This document shows positions 20,573 through 32,955 of a stretch of DNA of 64,000 bases, one piece after another. Origin of the DNA: Cepaea nemoralis (taxonomy: Eukaryota > Mollusca > Gastropoda > Stylommatophora > Helicidae); NCBI GenBank assembly GCA_014155875.1, contig JACEFZ010015057.1, positions 1-64,000 of the forward strand, read 5' to 3'. How positions within the stretch are numbered: the stretch's first letter is position 1; the number at the start of each line of letters is the position of its first letter. Below the pieces are notes generated by a model that saw only the letters and a program-made list of their open reading frames with translations, was not told the origin of the DNA and made no database searches. Made by a program: the position numbers and the translations under genes.

Positions 20573-22244
20573 TGTGACTAATCGTCCCTGGAGGAAAGTG
20601 GACTCGACCAGCACACTTTTAATATCCTTCTACTATTGGCAGTATTGAATGACTTTTGTCTACACTCCTCCCTTCCGTCTTTCATACACTATATCTCTCT
20701 CTTTCTCTCTCTTTCTCTCTCTTTCATAACATACCCTGACAACAGTTTCCTCCAACAATGAATAACCTGTTTATTGTTGAAAACTATGTCAGTTGTATGT
20801 ATTGAATGTGTATCTGTATTTGTTAGTGTCTGCTAATGTGATTGCAAGATAGGACTCTTAGTTGTTAGTCTTCGTAATCTTCTCCAGCATATTCAAAAGG
20901 CCAAAACATCAGACATCAAACATAGAATTAGAACGATCTCACCCTGGATGCTCCTTTCCGGCTTGAGTCTTGACTTAATCCAATTATTGAAAAACAATTG
21001 TCAACGTCTTATCATCAGAAACATAATCCAATAAAGGTAAGTCACTGAAGTTCAGATATGTCCTGTTTTGGAAGGTAGTATAGTCCACCACTGAATACAC
21101 ATTACCACTGTTTATAAATGTCTATTTCTATGTTAAATGTTCTCGTGTTCGTCAATGTTTCTTTAGGTGATTACCTAATTGCACTATATTCTAGCCTATT
21201 TGCTCTGCTTGAATAACGGTCTTTCACTGAATTTCACCAAAACATATTTCTTGGCATTCGTTATGTCACCCACTCTTATTGACGGTTTTGGTTGCATTTG
21301 CTATAGTGACATACTTTCACTGCACCTGTGAAGTGACTGATTGAATTGAATGTTCTTTCCTTTATTATCAACACTGCTTTCTCTGCACAAGAGATGAACT
21401 GGTTTATCTTCTTTGATATGTCAGGCTGTGTAGTGGAACCTGGGTAATAAACATTTAAATCAGGTGATTTAAGTCTGCTTCATATTACTGTTTATGTGAT
21501 TGTCTTTCTCCAGCCATAATGAAACAGCCTCCGAAAGAATACTCTGACATAAACAGCAGAATTCACTAAAGTCTAAACTATTCACTAAATAGAAAGCAAT
21601 AGTAAACCCTAATCACAAACACATATTTCCCTATGCTAATATTACTCTAATATTAGTGTTACCTTATATATATATAGAGTTAATGTAAGTCCCCGAATCG
21701 AAATTTATCCGCACATAAGCACTCTATCCCATTATAAGGGAGGATATTTCTTTTCATTACGGAACACATAAATCCATCTTTCCGTCCAGTTTGGTAGCAC
21801 ACTAAACAGAAACTCCATGTTCTGTTATTTATACCGAGTCCCATCATCCGTTGATTGTTTGATCTACAATCAAATTTGCCGTACCCGTAACATCAAAAGT
21901 TCCGTGAAATCACGTATACGTCCGGGCGCTTCGTGCTCCGGTCCGCTCCGTCCCTACGCTGTTTCCTTGTATTCTCCGACGCTAGTATCTCAAAGGGTCC
22001 GACCCCTTTGATCACCGTCTCCGCTGTGTTTTCCATTCCCGAAGTCTCCCATCCATCGGCCGATACGAGCTGCAGCCACTGACCTCTGCGAACACCTGTC
22101 CCTATTTTATATTGTCGGTCAATAACCTTCAATTTATCCTTCTCTCAGATTGACAGACTCAATTGTTAACTCTCCTCATACATTGCCATTAATGTTACAT
22201 CCAATTCTATCTGGGAATCACTAAACTATCATCATTCTGTGACA
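20573..22244 (-). repeat. 5' LTR
   Basis: Upstream LTR in transcription direction. A TATA-like TATATATATA lies at 21666-21676 on the minus strand. It differs from the 3' LTR only slightly; for example, an extra A near 20993 breaks the small LTR frame and two bases are missing near 21836. Confidence 0.9.
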
Positions 22245-23705
22245 GTAACTAACCAGGATGTAATGAGATACCAGATGAACTAATTAAAGAGGGAGGAGAA
22301 GAAAGCGTACAGATCTATCACACACTATCTAAAAAGATATGGAAATATGGTATATGGCCAAAAGATTGGAAGAGAACTATCTTCATTCCAATACCAAAAT
22401 AGGGCAACCTGAAATTATGCACCAACTACAGAACTGTTGCCCTGATCAGTCATGCAAATAAAATTCTGCTAAAAATCATAATGGGAAGACTTCGTAAGAA
22501 AATGGAAGAAGAGATTAACGAGGTTCAAGCTGGATTTAGACAAGGAAGAGGAACAAGCGTTTAATAATAGAGAAGTGCAGAGAATTTAATGTAAACCTAT
22601 TCTCATATTTTGTGGATTATTCAAAGGCATTTGACTGTGTACAACATCAGACACTTTGGGAAATCATAAGGAATATGGGCTTTCCATCACATGTAATACA
22701 ACTCGTAAGAATGCTCTATCTAGACCAACAAGCAGCGGTTAGAATAGATGGCGAGACATCAAATTGGTTTGACATCAAGCAAGGTGTCCGCCAGGGCTGT
22801 GTGCTGTCACCCTATTTGTTTAACCTTTACACCGAACATATAATGAGAAATGTCAGAGATGATATAACCAGGGAGCAATATGATGCCCTAAATATCGGTG
22901 ATGATGAAATAACAGAGATTCGATATGCTGATGATACAGTATTACTATCCATATCACAGACTGGTATAGAAAACCTAATAACCTCAGCCCAAAGAAATAG
23001 GGAAAATCAGAGCTTATATCTTAACATAGCATATACAAAGATAATGCATACAGATAAAACTAATGCAGAGAAAGAAATATATGTTAATGAGGAAAGACTG
23101 GAGGTGGTGGAAATTTCGATTATCGTGGGTCATTGATTACCAACAATGGTGACATAATGAAAGAAATTAAACGACGACCATCAATTGCTCTTCAAAGACT
23201 AAAACAACTTAATGAACTGTGGAGTGGGAATGATAGAACTACAAAAATTAGATCTTTAAGAGCATGCATCTTTCTCATTGCAACATACGCCTCTGAGACC
23301 TGGACACTTACTAAACAAGCTGAATAGCGCATACATGCTTTCGAATATAAATGTTATAGACGGGTTCTAAGAATATCTTGGGTAAAGAAAAGAACAAATG
23401 CATCCATTCTTCAAGAGCTGAATATTGAAAAGGGTTGGTTATTAAAGAAGATAAAACAAAGAAAGTTGATATATTTTGGTCTGTTGAAACGTCATGAATG
23501 TTTAGAGAGAACAATAATGCAGGGGTATATGCCTGGGAAGAGAGGAAGAGGAAAGCCAAAGAGAAGATGGGTGCAGGAGGTGGTGGATGATCTTCAGAAG
23601 GGTGTATCGGACGCGGGGCATCTTGCTTGCGATCGAGAAGATTTTCGTACGGTTGTTCCTGGAGCGAGGTTCTGCAAAGGACATGCTACTGAATGAATGA
23701 ATGAA
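22245..23705 (+). pseudogene. LINE-N, 3' piece with reverse transcriptase
   Basis: After the target duplication the LINE resumes: PGCNEIPDELIKEGG, WPKDWKRTIFIPIPK, NYRTVALISH and GFRQGRGT (RT motifs 0-2). Next come FVDYSKAFDCVQH (motif A, first catalytic Asp), IKQGVRQGCVLSPYLFNLY (motif B) and RYADDTVLL (motif C, YADD, near 22921-22950). The tail holds ETWTLTKQAE, YRRVLRISW, IYFGLLKRH and GRGKPKRRWVQEV. Stops near 22400 and 23135 and a frameshift near 22560 inactivate it. It ends in (ATGA)n at 23690-23705. Truncated copies of this end occur at 11549, 39468 and 41936. Confidence 0.9.
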
Positions 23706-23739
23706 TTCATCCATCCGTTAATCCATTCATCCATATTTC

Positions 23740-23972
23740 CTGCTCCCTGGCGAAGGGGCTATGGACGCTGTTCTTAATCCCGCATACCACGCTCGAAACA
23801 CAACTGCGAGCGATTTGGCAACAGGTAGCCTTACGTTGAATTAAAAAAAAAATGGTATGCGTGCCGGTCGTTCAGAAAGCAAAGGCAAACTACTGAACGT
23901 AAACTTGCAAGGAGATCACAAATAGCCAAAAAATGCTGCGGTAGACTCCGATGACCTGTAAAGAAAAAGTAA
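23740..23972 (+). mobile_element. SINE-A copy with internal A run
   Basis: Head CTCCCTGGCGAAGGGGCTATGG, then AACTGCGAGCGATTTGGCAACAG, a 10-base A run, TGCCGGTCGTTCAGAAAGC and a decayed CTGTAAAG end. It sits directly after the LINE-N tail and an ATCC-like run. Confidence 0.75.
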
Positions 23973-25149
23973 TAATATTTTATCTATCTATTTTAAATCT
24001 ACCAATTGTCTCATTTTGCGCACCTCATTTCATCTCAAAGTTGCACGCCACAGCTCCAAAACACATAGTTCTTAGAAGTGCCTGCGCTAATTCGCATTGG
24101 AATGTTAGGAATGTTGCATCAAGTCTAAATACAGAGGTGTCACCCAATAATGGACAGGTCAGACGTTAAAATCTTAGACATCGATTGGTCGACCTAGCCT
24201 TGGCAGCGTCTTTGCCACGACTGCTGGGAAGGAAAGGGCCTAAAACGCTCACATACAGTTTGATCTTCTAGAAAGCCGGGTGTGTTTTTCATAAGGAGTA
24301 TCTTATACTTGTGTGTCCTTCACCTGATTCAGAGTCGGAGTAGCTCTGATAATGGATATGTAGCTGACATATGCGTCAGGTAAAGCTTTGTGTATGTGAG
24401 ATCTGTCCGTGAAACGGTCCAGACACTTAAGAACATATATTCTTCAATTTGGAGATAGCCGCCAACTTCTGTCCCTGTCTGATGCAATGGCCGATTCCGC
24501 TATAACAGTCTTGAAATATCTAACTCCATCTTATCTTCTTTTTCCAAAAGAAGTGCTGTACTGTACACTACATCTTAAGCTGTGAGAAGAGGCAAGTCCA
24601 AGTCCAGAATGCTGTTCTAATCTAAGACCCTATAGCTTCTTGATTTCATTCAGAGCCTGGTTCAGTAAAAGACATGCTGTGACTTCTGCGCCGACCGCTG
24701 CCCCCTTTTTAATATACGGCCAATCTTCAACACACGAGAATGATAGAAGGAGGAATGAATGTTTCTTCCTCTTGTCTCGATACGTCCGTGGTGTGGAGAA
24801 AGATTGTGTTGCATGACTGATTAGCATTGATGACAGGTCTAGCGTATTAAACTGCTGTGATATATTTGAACCGAGTTGCAAAATGACCACCACTGCGTCT
24901 AGCACTCTTGTCAAACTGAAGTCAAGCTAATAACTCAGTCTAGGCACTCTAGTGAACGAAGAAGAAGAAGATTAGTATTAGAATGAGAGAATGGGCTTGT
25001 ACTTTGTCATCTCATCTCTCTATCTCTATGTATATATGTTGTTGTCAATGGATGAGAGGCGGAGTGAAATTTCACAATGGGTTCTTCACCTGCACTTCAA
25101 TATTCATTCCATACACATGACAATAATTATATCAACATATGAATGAGAA
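23973..25149. other. No recognised feature
   Basis: Unassigned sequence of about 1.2 kb. A minus-strand open frame (24630-24914) has no family I recognise. No LINE or SINE words were found. Confidence 0.4.
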
Positions 25150-25410
25150 TATTCATTACATGCTTCCGTGCATTAATGCTTTTAATCAACATGTGGAATG
25201 TCATGTTATTAAATCACCTTCCTGTTTGAAGAAGTAAGTAAAGGAAGATATACATCTGATGCTTTCATGCATTATAACTGCTAACCAGCCTGGGGAATAT
25301 CATTAGTAATATTGCACCCCTGTCTGTAAAAGTAAGTAAATGAAGATATGCTTTCATGCATCTTCACGTCTAACCAACATGGGATATATCACCCCAGTGT
25401 TAGAGGAAGC
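25150..25410. repeat. About 95-bp tandem repeat, three degenerate units
   Basis: Units share GCTTYCRTGCAT, TAACCARC-TGGG, and AAGTAAGTAAAGGAAGATAT. They recur near 25160, 25258 and 25350. Confidence 0.65.
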
Positions 25411-25877
25411 AAGTAAAGGAAATGACAGAAGAAGTAAGAAAGAATACCCAGGAAATGTAAACAGGCTAACTGAACATCTGATGTAGCCCTGATTTGGTAA
25501 TATGAATTTAAAAGAACGATATGCCATCATCACCCTGTTCTGTATCATTGTGTTCAGGATCAGATCTTGCTGTGTGCATTTCATCATGTAACTATTCCTC
25601 AATCTGCTAGCCTTGTCATTCTCTGTGTCTGTGTCCTCTGTGAGAACATCAGCCTAAACAGATCACTATGGACAAGAGCAAAAGATGAATTGAAAGATGT
25701 CTGATACCAGTACAAAGAAGAGACACTGTAGCTATCAACTTGTAGGTACTTCCTGAATCTTCTACTTTCTACAACTTCTATCTGTAGCCTTTTCATTCTT
25801 GTCAGCTGGAGAACCATCATCAGTTGAACATATATAAATAGGATCACCATGTTTATTCACGATAGGTGAGAATGACG
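25411..25877. other. No recognised feature
   Basis: Unassigned sequence between two tandem arrays. Confidence 0.4.
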
Positions 25878-26225
25878 GTGTTCGCAGATTTACCGCAGAT
25901 TTATCACAGATGTATCACAGATTTATCACAGATCTATTCCTCCGAAGTCGGAGAGTGTCTGCCTGTACGGCGAGGAACCACCAGTCTGCACACCAATAAG
26001 CCAGACATGGGACAACGGATACTCACGCAAACCTCAGGTACTGTATGACATCACACTGATGTTGGACAACAGAATGCCTTCATCCGACATACAGGACTTC
26101 GCGTTGGAGCTCAAGCCAACGAAGACAAGCAAGCAAGCAATCACAGATATATCGCAGATCATTGCAGATCTAGCGCAGATTACTTCAGATTACTGCAGAT
26201 TATAGCAGACTATTGAAGATCAAAA
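25878..26225. repeat. Degenerate CAGATT-based short tandem repeats, two blocks
   Basis: 12-13-bp units of CGCAGATTTATCA at 25878-25945 and again at 26138-26220, with about 190 bp of unassigned sequence between them. Confidence 0.65.
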
Positions 26226-29200
26226 TAGATAAGATCATATTAGATGGAAGGACAGTCTGTTGAGTAAAGGATGGACAGAACCAGAACCAATGCCAATGAT
26301 CAGCTGTAGAGAAAGTTAGGGATTCTCAGCACTGCGTCCGAGTGGTCAGTTTTCTCCGAAATTGTTATTCCAGGAGTACCTTTATTCTCCGTTTGGAGCA
26401 CAATTGTTTCAAAGTGGAACTGTCAACCTAACAACTCCCAAAGAATCTAATGCTTAGTGTTATCTAGGTGTCCTTCCAAAAGCCAGCATGTCAGACCCAG
26501 CACCATCTCACCACCAACTTAATTGAACTGAATTGAACTCAATTGAACTTAAATGAACTTGAGAACAATTGCCAAAGGCATATCACATTCATTAGACTGA
26601 GAACATTTAAATAATAACCTCAAGTCATAAATGTGTGTAGAGACTTTTTAATTTCACAATATCATGAATCCATGGACATTCCAACATTATCATGTGTTAA
26701 CCTACAGAAATTGCTAAGAAAGAACTTTGTGGATAGGCACAGTGACTATCTGAACTGTTACAGTCATAGAACCATTGGAGTTAAATGATTCCTAAAGGAC
26801 ATTTTAACATTATCTAAGAGGTGTGATTAATTGTAATTCATGGTTTAGAGATGCACTCCATGCTTTTATCTCCACTACATTTGAGTCAATAAACTGATTT
26901 TTTTCCCTTTTACATCTTCTTTTGTCGGGTACATTGTGATGTGACAAGAACTTTAATATGTGTTTAGTGAACACTATTAAAGCACATACTTGAAGAATTT
27001 GGAACGATGGGTGGCTGGGTAACCACGAATGGACAGCACAGTCCTGTTCTATTGTGAGCACCCAGGTTCCAGGTTATTCATAAAGGAGAACTTAACATCA
27101 TACAAATTTTCTTGTAACCGTTTCACCTATAAGGGAAAATGGATACAAGTGGGGGTTCACGAGCTAAATAAGTATCTCCTCTTCTGGGAAGGCTAAGTTT
27201 GGAGGAAAACCATAAATATCCCCGGTGTGGGATGTGGATTTTAATTCCTGAGAATGATTCGTTAAAATGTCTAGGGGGTTTTATTGATTCTCTGTCACTT
27301 TTAAGAATGCAGGGTGATCAGGGATATTTACCACAAATCCCAGGAGGAAAGAGTTCCATCCTTGAAACAATGGCATCTGTGTGTACGTTTCCCTTCCCAC
27401 TTCATCACCCTTTAAATTAACTATAGATGCTAGAAGGATATTGATTGCTCACAACATATAAACAACCACTTGTTGGACACCACCTTTACTTGATGCACAC
27501 AACACTTTTGGACAAACAGTTCAGGTATTAACTCAAGATCTGCAATTCCATATATAGATGTGTAATAAACACTATGCATTTTCAGACAGGCATGGGAATG
27601 ATATGCAGTATTACAACATAGTACCCAGTGACCCCAAAAAAAAAAACAACAACAATGTTATTACAAACAACACAACAACCACAAATTGGGTCTACTTTCA
27701 TTTTCCCTCATAATTAAGGCAAATAAAGATATTAAATAGAACCCAACATAACATGTTTCTGACACCTTTTACCATTCTCTCATTGTTAAAAATAATGAGT
27801 TGGTGTCAAAATACTATACCATCTATATACCATTGGAAAAAAACTACTGACCTGTTACCTTCAGAAAAAAAACCAACATATAAACAGCATTTTGTACTAT
27901 TAATTAAACTAATTAATAGAGTCAATTTGCTCCTGGTGTGCGGTTAAGGGTTCACCTTTGCTGTCGATTAGATCCTTTTCCCATTATCTGGGTACCGAAT
28001 TAATGCACTCAGTTATGTTCCTAATATTTATCCACTGGTAATTGGCTGGTGACTATTTTATACTCCATAACCCAGGAATTGAAAAATCACACACCATATA
28101 TCCCCTCCGTTTGGGGCTAGAATCACGAATATTCTGTTGCCTTAGGCTCGGTGCCCTGTTTGTGAAATTTGGTGCATCCGGTTGGTCATACTTCAGGAGT
28201 TCCACTTAAGCTTGCAGAAGGTAATTCCCTTTATCATCAGGTCTGATGAAAAGTTGACGTCCATTCAGCTTCTCGGCTTATAATATCCGACTACCAAATT
28301 GGCTTACACTAAGGTTTCACCCACCTAGTCGCGAGTCTATAACCCATGGCATTTAGGCTGACATTGGACCGGCAAGGAATTAGTCGTTGTTATCTAGTCC
28401 AGTGTAGAACTTTAATTGACTGAGAGGCATCTCATGGTAGTATCTGTGACTAGGGCCACACTTGATCTATACCTACATATATCCACAGATGAATAAATCC
28501 AGCACAGTAACAGGTTTGCAAACAATTGGATGATTCCTCTTGTTGCAGATGTAGAGACATTTAGCTGTTTTCATATGGTCTTTTATCTGATGGTGTTCAG
28601 GGTTTGGAACCTTGAGGTAATCTGATTTCGTAGTTATGTTTCAGATGATATTAAGTTTGTACCTTGGTTGTATTGGCTTATGTGGTTCAGTGTCTTCTCC
28701 CCATTTGATTGAGCCAGAACTTAGTGTTGAATAGCTGAATTCCATGTTTGACTGTTGCAGCTGTGAGACATTCTTTCGAAGACTTATCCATTGTTGGATA
28801 TTAACTTGGTAACCCAACCAACAGTTGAAGGGCTTTCACTGTTGCTAGTTTTAGTAACTTGTAGGATTGTCCCATAGTTTCACTGATTTTGCTGAGTGAT
28901 AAGGCTTATAGGTGATACTTCTCAGACGTAAAGCAGACGATACACTGTTGTCAGTTACTCTGTTGATCTTCATCTTTGTAGATTATTAGATCTTGAAGTC
29001 CACATGTGGGATGTTCCTACTAAAATAGGACTTAATCACTCACCCCGTCAGTTGTCTTCTAATTTATCTGTTGCTCGCTATGGAGCTATTGAGCGCCGCA
29101 GTAAACATTGAGGTATTGCTAGATCCAGACTATGGTTTGGACATTCACTTTATGGCTGTTTACCCAGGATCCAGTGTTAGTGATATAGTCCCACCAAATT

Positions 29201-29709
29201 CAACCACCACCTGCTTCTCTCCTATAGAAAAGGGATGACAAGAATACAACACTAGCATTAACCTACTGTGTTATGATAAAAGGTTTACAACACAATTACA
29301 AACACAAATACAAAACAACAAGGGGAGAAGGGGAAAGGAGTGGGTGTCCATGTTCCACTGTCCCTCATTGCTGAGTAGAGCCATTCTGACTCTTCATAGT
29401 GAGTAAGGTATTTTCTCACTTATATTTTGTTCTGTTGTTACTGGGACTATTGGATGGGTGAAGTCATTCTGTCCATCCAACATGTTGATATTGTCTCTCT
29501 CATTACTTGAAGAGAATAGCCTATACAGAATCCCTGTGGTTTCTAATGCCGCGTCTTCATTTCGGCACTATAATCATCACTAGGTCAAGACTATTCACCA
29601 TTGGCTTCTTAAGTACTGACATACATATGTATTCTTACATCAACATCCTCTAATCCCAAGGTGCAACATTAAAATGTATATTCCCACAGTAAAAAGTAAC
29701 AATCAGAAC
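26226..29709. other. 3.5 kb with no recognised gene or repeat
   Basis: Low in simple repeats apart from a short AATTGAACT run at 26518-26560 and small A runs. Plus-strand frames such as 27199-27420 show no domain. No LTR pair, terminal inverted repeat or LINE word was found by eye. This is the longest block in the window that the repeat families do not explain. Confidence 0.45.
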
Positions 29710-30624
29710 AAAGAAAATTCTCATACCAGAAAAAAAAAACATACATGTACATTTCTCTGATATTAAGTACATGATAATCATACATAATAATCATAATGAT
29801 GATGCAGGGAGCCTAGGTTTTTGAATTATCTTCATGAACTAAAACATCCATTGTTTTCCCCCATTGCGTACAGCACATGAGGATAGTAATCGCTGTGATA
29901 TGTTTTGCCAATGACTGCTATTATTCGGAGGGTATTTATAAGAATAACTTATGCCGCATGGTCCAGTCTTCTGAATATTGCAAGCAATTTATTCACATCA
30001 ATCTTCGCTTCTGTTTCTACTACGGTGAGGCGATGCGGAGTGAATCTTATCCGAACATACATTTACATCACGCGTTTAATTGTTCATGAATTTATATTCA
30101 AACATGGCCTGTCCCTAACACTATTTTATGAAATGATTATATGTTCACCCTCATATGGAGTGGTTAAAGAAAATTCTCATACCAGAAAAAAAAAAAAACA
30201 TACATGTACATTTCTCTGATATTAAGTACATGATAATCATACATAATAATCATAATGATGATGCAGGGAGCCTAGGTTTTTGAATTATCTTCATGAACTA
30301 AAACATCCATTGTTTTCCCCCATTGCGTACAGCACATGAGGATAGTAATCGCTGTGATATGTTTTGCCAATGACTGCTATTATTCGGAGGGTATTTATAA
30401 GAATAACTTATGCCGCATGGTCCAGTCTTCTGAATATTGCAAGCAATTTATTCACATCAATCTTCGCTTCTGTTTCTACTACGGTGAGGCGATGCAGAGT
30501 GAATCCTATCCGAACATACATTTACATCACGCGTTTAATTGTTCATGAATTTATATTCAAACATGGCCTGTCCCTAACACTATTTTATGAAATGATTATA
30601 TGTTCACCCTCATATGGAGTGGTT
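29710..30624. repeat. Tandem duplication, two units of about 457-459 bp
   Basis: Unit 1 (29710-30165) and unit 2 (30166-30624) both begin AAAGAAAATTCTCATACCAG and end CATATGGAGTGGTT. The differences I see are the A-run length (10 versus 12), two substitutions (GCGGAGTGAATCTT versus GCAGAGTGAATCCT), and perhaps one further base. The duplication is nearly identical, hence recent or an assembly effect. Confidence 0.95.
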
Positions 30625-31690
30625 ACTAATCTGTTAACAAAAGAATGGTACTAAAATTTAGCACTATATTTCCAAGTTACAGATTATAATGTGGCAAAAT
30701 ATTTTATCCCCTGACTAAGTACGAGTCAGGAATATGCGTAATCATTTGTATGTCCCCGCATGGATAAAACACCTTTCTATAGTACATAGATTATTTGCAG
30801 ATTTCTAAGCATAAATAGTGAGATATTGTTCACAGTGCCTAGAAGTTTTAATCATAGGAATATGAAATTGACAGACACTAGTTCTTTACTATGAAGCCTG
30901 AATCAGGGGTCTGCTCCTACATTGAGAAAATCTCTAGAATGTGTTTCAGACATGAGAGTTGATACTTTACAGTACACATAATATTCATAGATTATAGCAC
31001 TACTAGTGAGATATAAGTTCATAATGCCTATACAAGATATTAACATATGGATTTGAAATTGTAAGACATAGGAAAAATTACAGCGTGGCGCCCACCTGTG
31101 TTTCCTTAGTAAACATCATCCAGCCTGGTTTAAGAGAATTGTAACTAATTCTTAATTAAACATACTGGTCTAGGTAATACATAAATATATCTTAATGATG
31201 TAGATAACATACCAATAGCTTGAAGAGAATCATGGTTTTAAAACAAACTACCTTCTCCCCGAAGGGAAAGGTCGACTTTCTTGTCAGTTCTCTTGACTAG
31301 AAATGGCCGCTTCAGTCTTTGTTTTTCCCCTCCCCAGGATTGGCCAGATAAGGGAGAGAAAACAAGCCAAACTAATTTTAGCTGTGCCACGGTCAGTCTA
31401 TCGCTGTTTTATTTTCTCCTACATTAAGTAAGTTACTTAAACAGTAATTGTAAGGGTTTGTTTATTTTTAAGGGAGTCCATAAATAGGAAAGGGTAAGGA
31501 CGTTTTATTATACCACACCCGGGAAAACCCTAGATATCCTGAACCAATATGGGGCACTTTGGCTTCCAAAGACTCATCCCCTCCAGACGAAATTAGTCCC
31601 ATCCTTCTAGCCTGACTTCATCACGGGGCAGGCCAGGGTGGGTACTGCATTCTCCTCCCAACATACCACACCCATTTATCCATACATTAA
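30625..31690. other. No recognised feature
   Basis: About 1 kb of unassigned sequence. A short TGGCGCCCA word near 31085 is not accompanied by an LTR. Confidence 0.4.
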
Positions 31691-32065
31691 TTCATTTATT
31701 AATAAACCCATTAGTGTATTCATACATCCATCTATTGCCGGTCTCCGTGGTCTTGGAATTACACGACTTTATCCGTAATCCCGTATACTCTCGTGAGTAA
31801 CGTGACGTGCGCAAGAATTGATAGCGATTTTTTCCGCGTCGGTAACTTACGGGGTATGTGAGCCGGTTGATCAGAAAGCAATGGCAAACTACTAATCGTA
31901 ATCTTGCCAAGAAATCAACAATCAGCTGAAAAATGCTGATGTTAACAGCGATGTCCTGTAAAGGATAAGCGAACCACAAAAAAAAAAAAATCCATCTATT
32001 AATACATCAACCTACCAATCCATACATTAATCCATCTATTAATCCACCCATTAACCCATCCATCC
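31691..32065. repeat. Degenerate ATCC/ATTA microsatellite hosting a SINE-A
   Basis: TCCATCTATTAATCCA-type units flank the SINE at 31737-31990 on both sides, so the SINE was inserted into an existing array. Confidence 0.8.
31737..31990 (+). mobile_element. SINE-A copy, full length with target duplication
   Basis: The best-bounded member: 254 bp from GCCGGTCTCCGTGGTCTTGG to a terminal A run. It is flanked by TCCATCTATT at 31727-31736 and 31991-32000. It contains CGTAATCCCGTATACTC, AGAAAGCAATGGCAAACTAC, CTTGCCAAGAAATCAAC, GCTGAAAAATGCTG and GTCCTGTAAAGGATA. The host array has similar words, so the duplication is strong but not absolute evidence. Confidence 0.9.
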
Positions 32066-32384
32066 ATACACCTTAGCTTCTAGCATGAACAAACGGATCG
32101 GGTGCGGTATTTAAGTTGACAGGAAACTCCAAAGATGTCAGGGACGCAGTCCGACGCGAGTTCAACGCCAACACTCGTCGCCTGCGAAAGTGAAAGAAAT
32201 ACCAAATGCTACATGCAATCAAGCCAACCATATGTGGTGGGGCTACCACAACACAGAGCCAGCAAACTCTGCTTCAGGACAGTTTTAAAAACAATTCTTT
32301 TATTAACAAACAGATATTTATTTCTTGACCATAATCCATCTTTCTGCATTTCACATACACCTAATAATCACCTATTCGAAATAA
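32066..32384. other. No recognised feature
   Basis: Unassigned; a 94-codon plus-strand frame (32135-32419) resembles nothing known to me. Confidence 0.4.
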
Positions 32385-32672
32385 TCTGTTCATGTGATTC
32401 AACAAACTATTCGAAATAATCTGTCAATGTGATTCAACAAACTATCCGAATTAATCTATTCATGTGATTTAACATACTATGCGAAATAATCTGTTCATGT
32501 GATTTAACAAACTATGTGAAATAATCTGTTGATGTGATTTAACAAACTATGCGAATTAATCTGTTCATATAATTCAAAAAACTATCCAAAATAATCTGTT
32601 CATGTGATTCAACACACTATGCGAAATAATCTCTTCATGTGATTCAGCACACTATCCAAAATAATTTGTTCA
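32385..32672. repeat. 35-36-bp minisatellite
   Basis: About eight units of CGAAATAATCTGTTCATGTG plus ATTCAACAAACTATT. Degenerate units appear to continue after the SINE-C, at about 32990-33175. Confidence 0.9.
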
Positions 32673-32675
32673 TGT

Positions 32676-32955
32676 GGAGGCCGGCATGGCCGAATGGGTA
32701 AGAACACTAACTCTTAAACTTCCGGTTTGCTGATGCCGGGGTAGCGGGTTCAACTCCTACCCCAGTCAGTTGGATTAAAATGTGGACTTCTTGTCCTAGA
32801 CTTGGGGACGTAAATTACAAGTACCTCAGAAGTCAGAGTGGGTTCGCAAAGAACACTGACAACAGGGAAAGCTTATCTAGACGCAAAAATCAGTCCAGTG
32901 CACATGAAGTAGTAACACGTGTATGGACTACGCTTGAGTTTAAAACAAATGCACA
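32676..32955 (+). mobile_element. SINE-C copy, full length
   Basis: The head GGCCGGCATGGCCGAATGGG has an A box (TGGCCGAATGG). Near 32746 a B box (GGGTTCAACTCC) follows a long variable-arm-like stretch, resembling a leucine- or serine-type tRNA. The body has AAATTACAAGTACCTCAGAA and CGTGTATGGACTACGC. Other pieces are at 39168, 43105 (minus), 46795 and 48700 (minus). The copy interrupts the 36-bp minisatellite. Confidence 0.8.

Larger units (their letters stand above)
15188..22244 (-). mobile_element. Ty3/Gypsy LTR element, internally deleted, Gmr1-like gene order
   Basis: A 7,057-bp element is inserted on the minus strand. Two 1,672-bp LTRs bound it, each starting TGTGAC and ending GTGACA on the plus strand. 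The flanks carry a perfect 5-bp target duplication GTAAC (15183-15187 and 22245-22249). Inside, in minus-strand order, are a primer-binding site, gag with coiled coil and capsid-like region, two zinc knuckles, retropepsin DTG, integrase zinc finger, the integrase C-terminal GPY motif, an RNase H remnant and a polypurine tract. Reverse transcriptase and the integrase catalytic core are missing. Integrase lying upstream of RNase H is the order known for Gmr1-type elements. By eye the LTRs differ at about 15 substitutions plus three 1-2 bp indels (near 1%), so insertion is fairly recent. Confidence 0.9.

Noticed and set aside
24630..24914. 94-codon minus-strand gene
   Set aside because: No recognisable domain, no support from neighbours and length near chance for this composition.
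31080..31100. TGGCGCCCA as a retroviral primer-binding site
   Set aside because: Only nine bases, with no LTR boundary beside it and no gag or pol nearby on either strand.
32681..32765. Functional tRNA gene (leucine or serine type)
   Set aside because: A and B boxes are good, but the same head occurs truncated at 39168 and joined to a shared SINE body at 43105, and the acceptor stem is not convincing.
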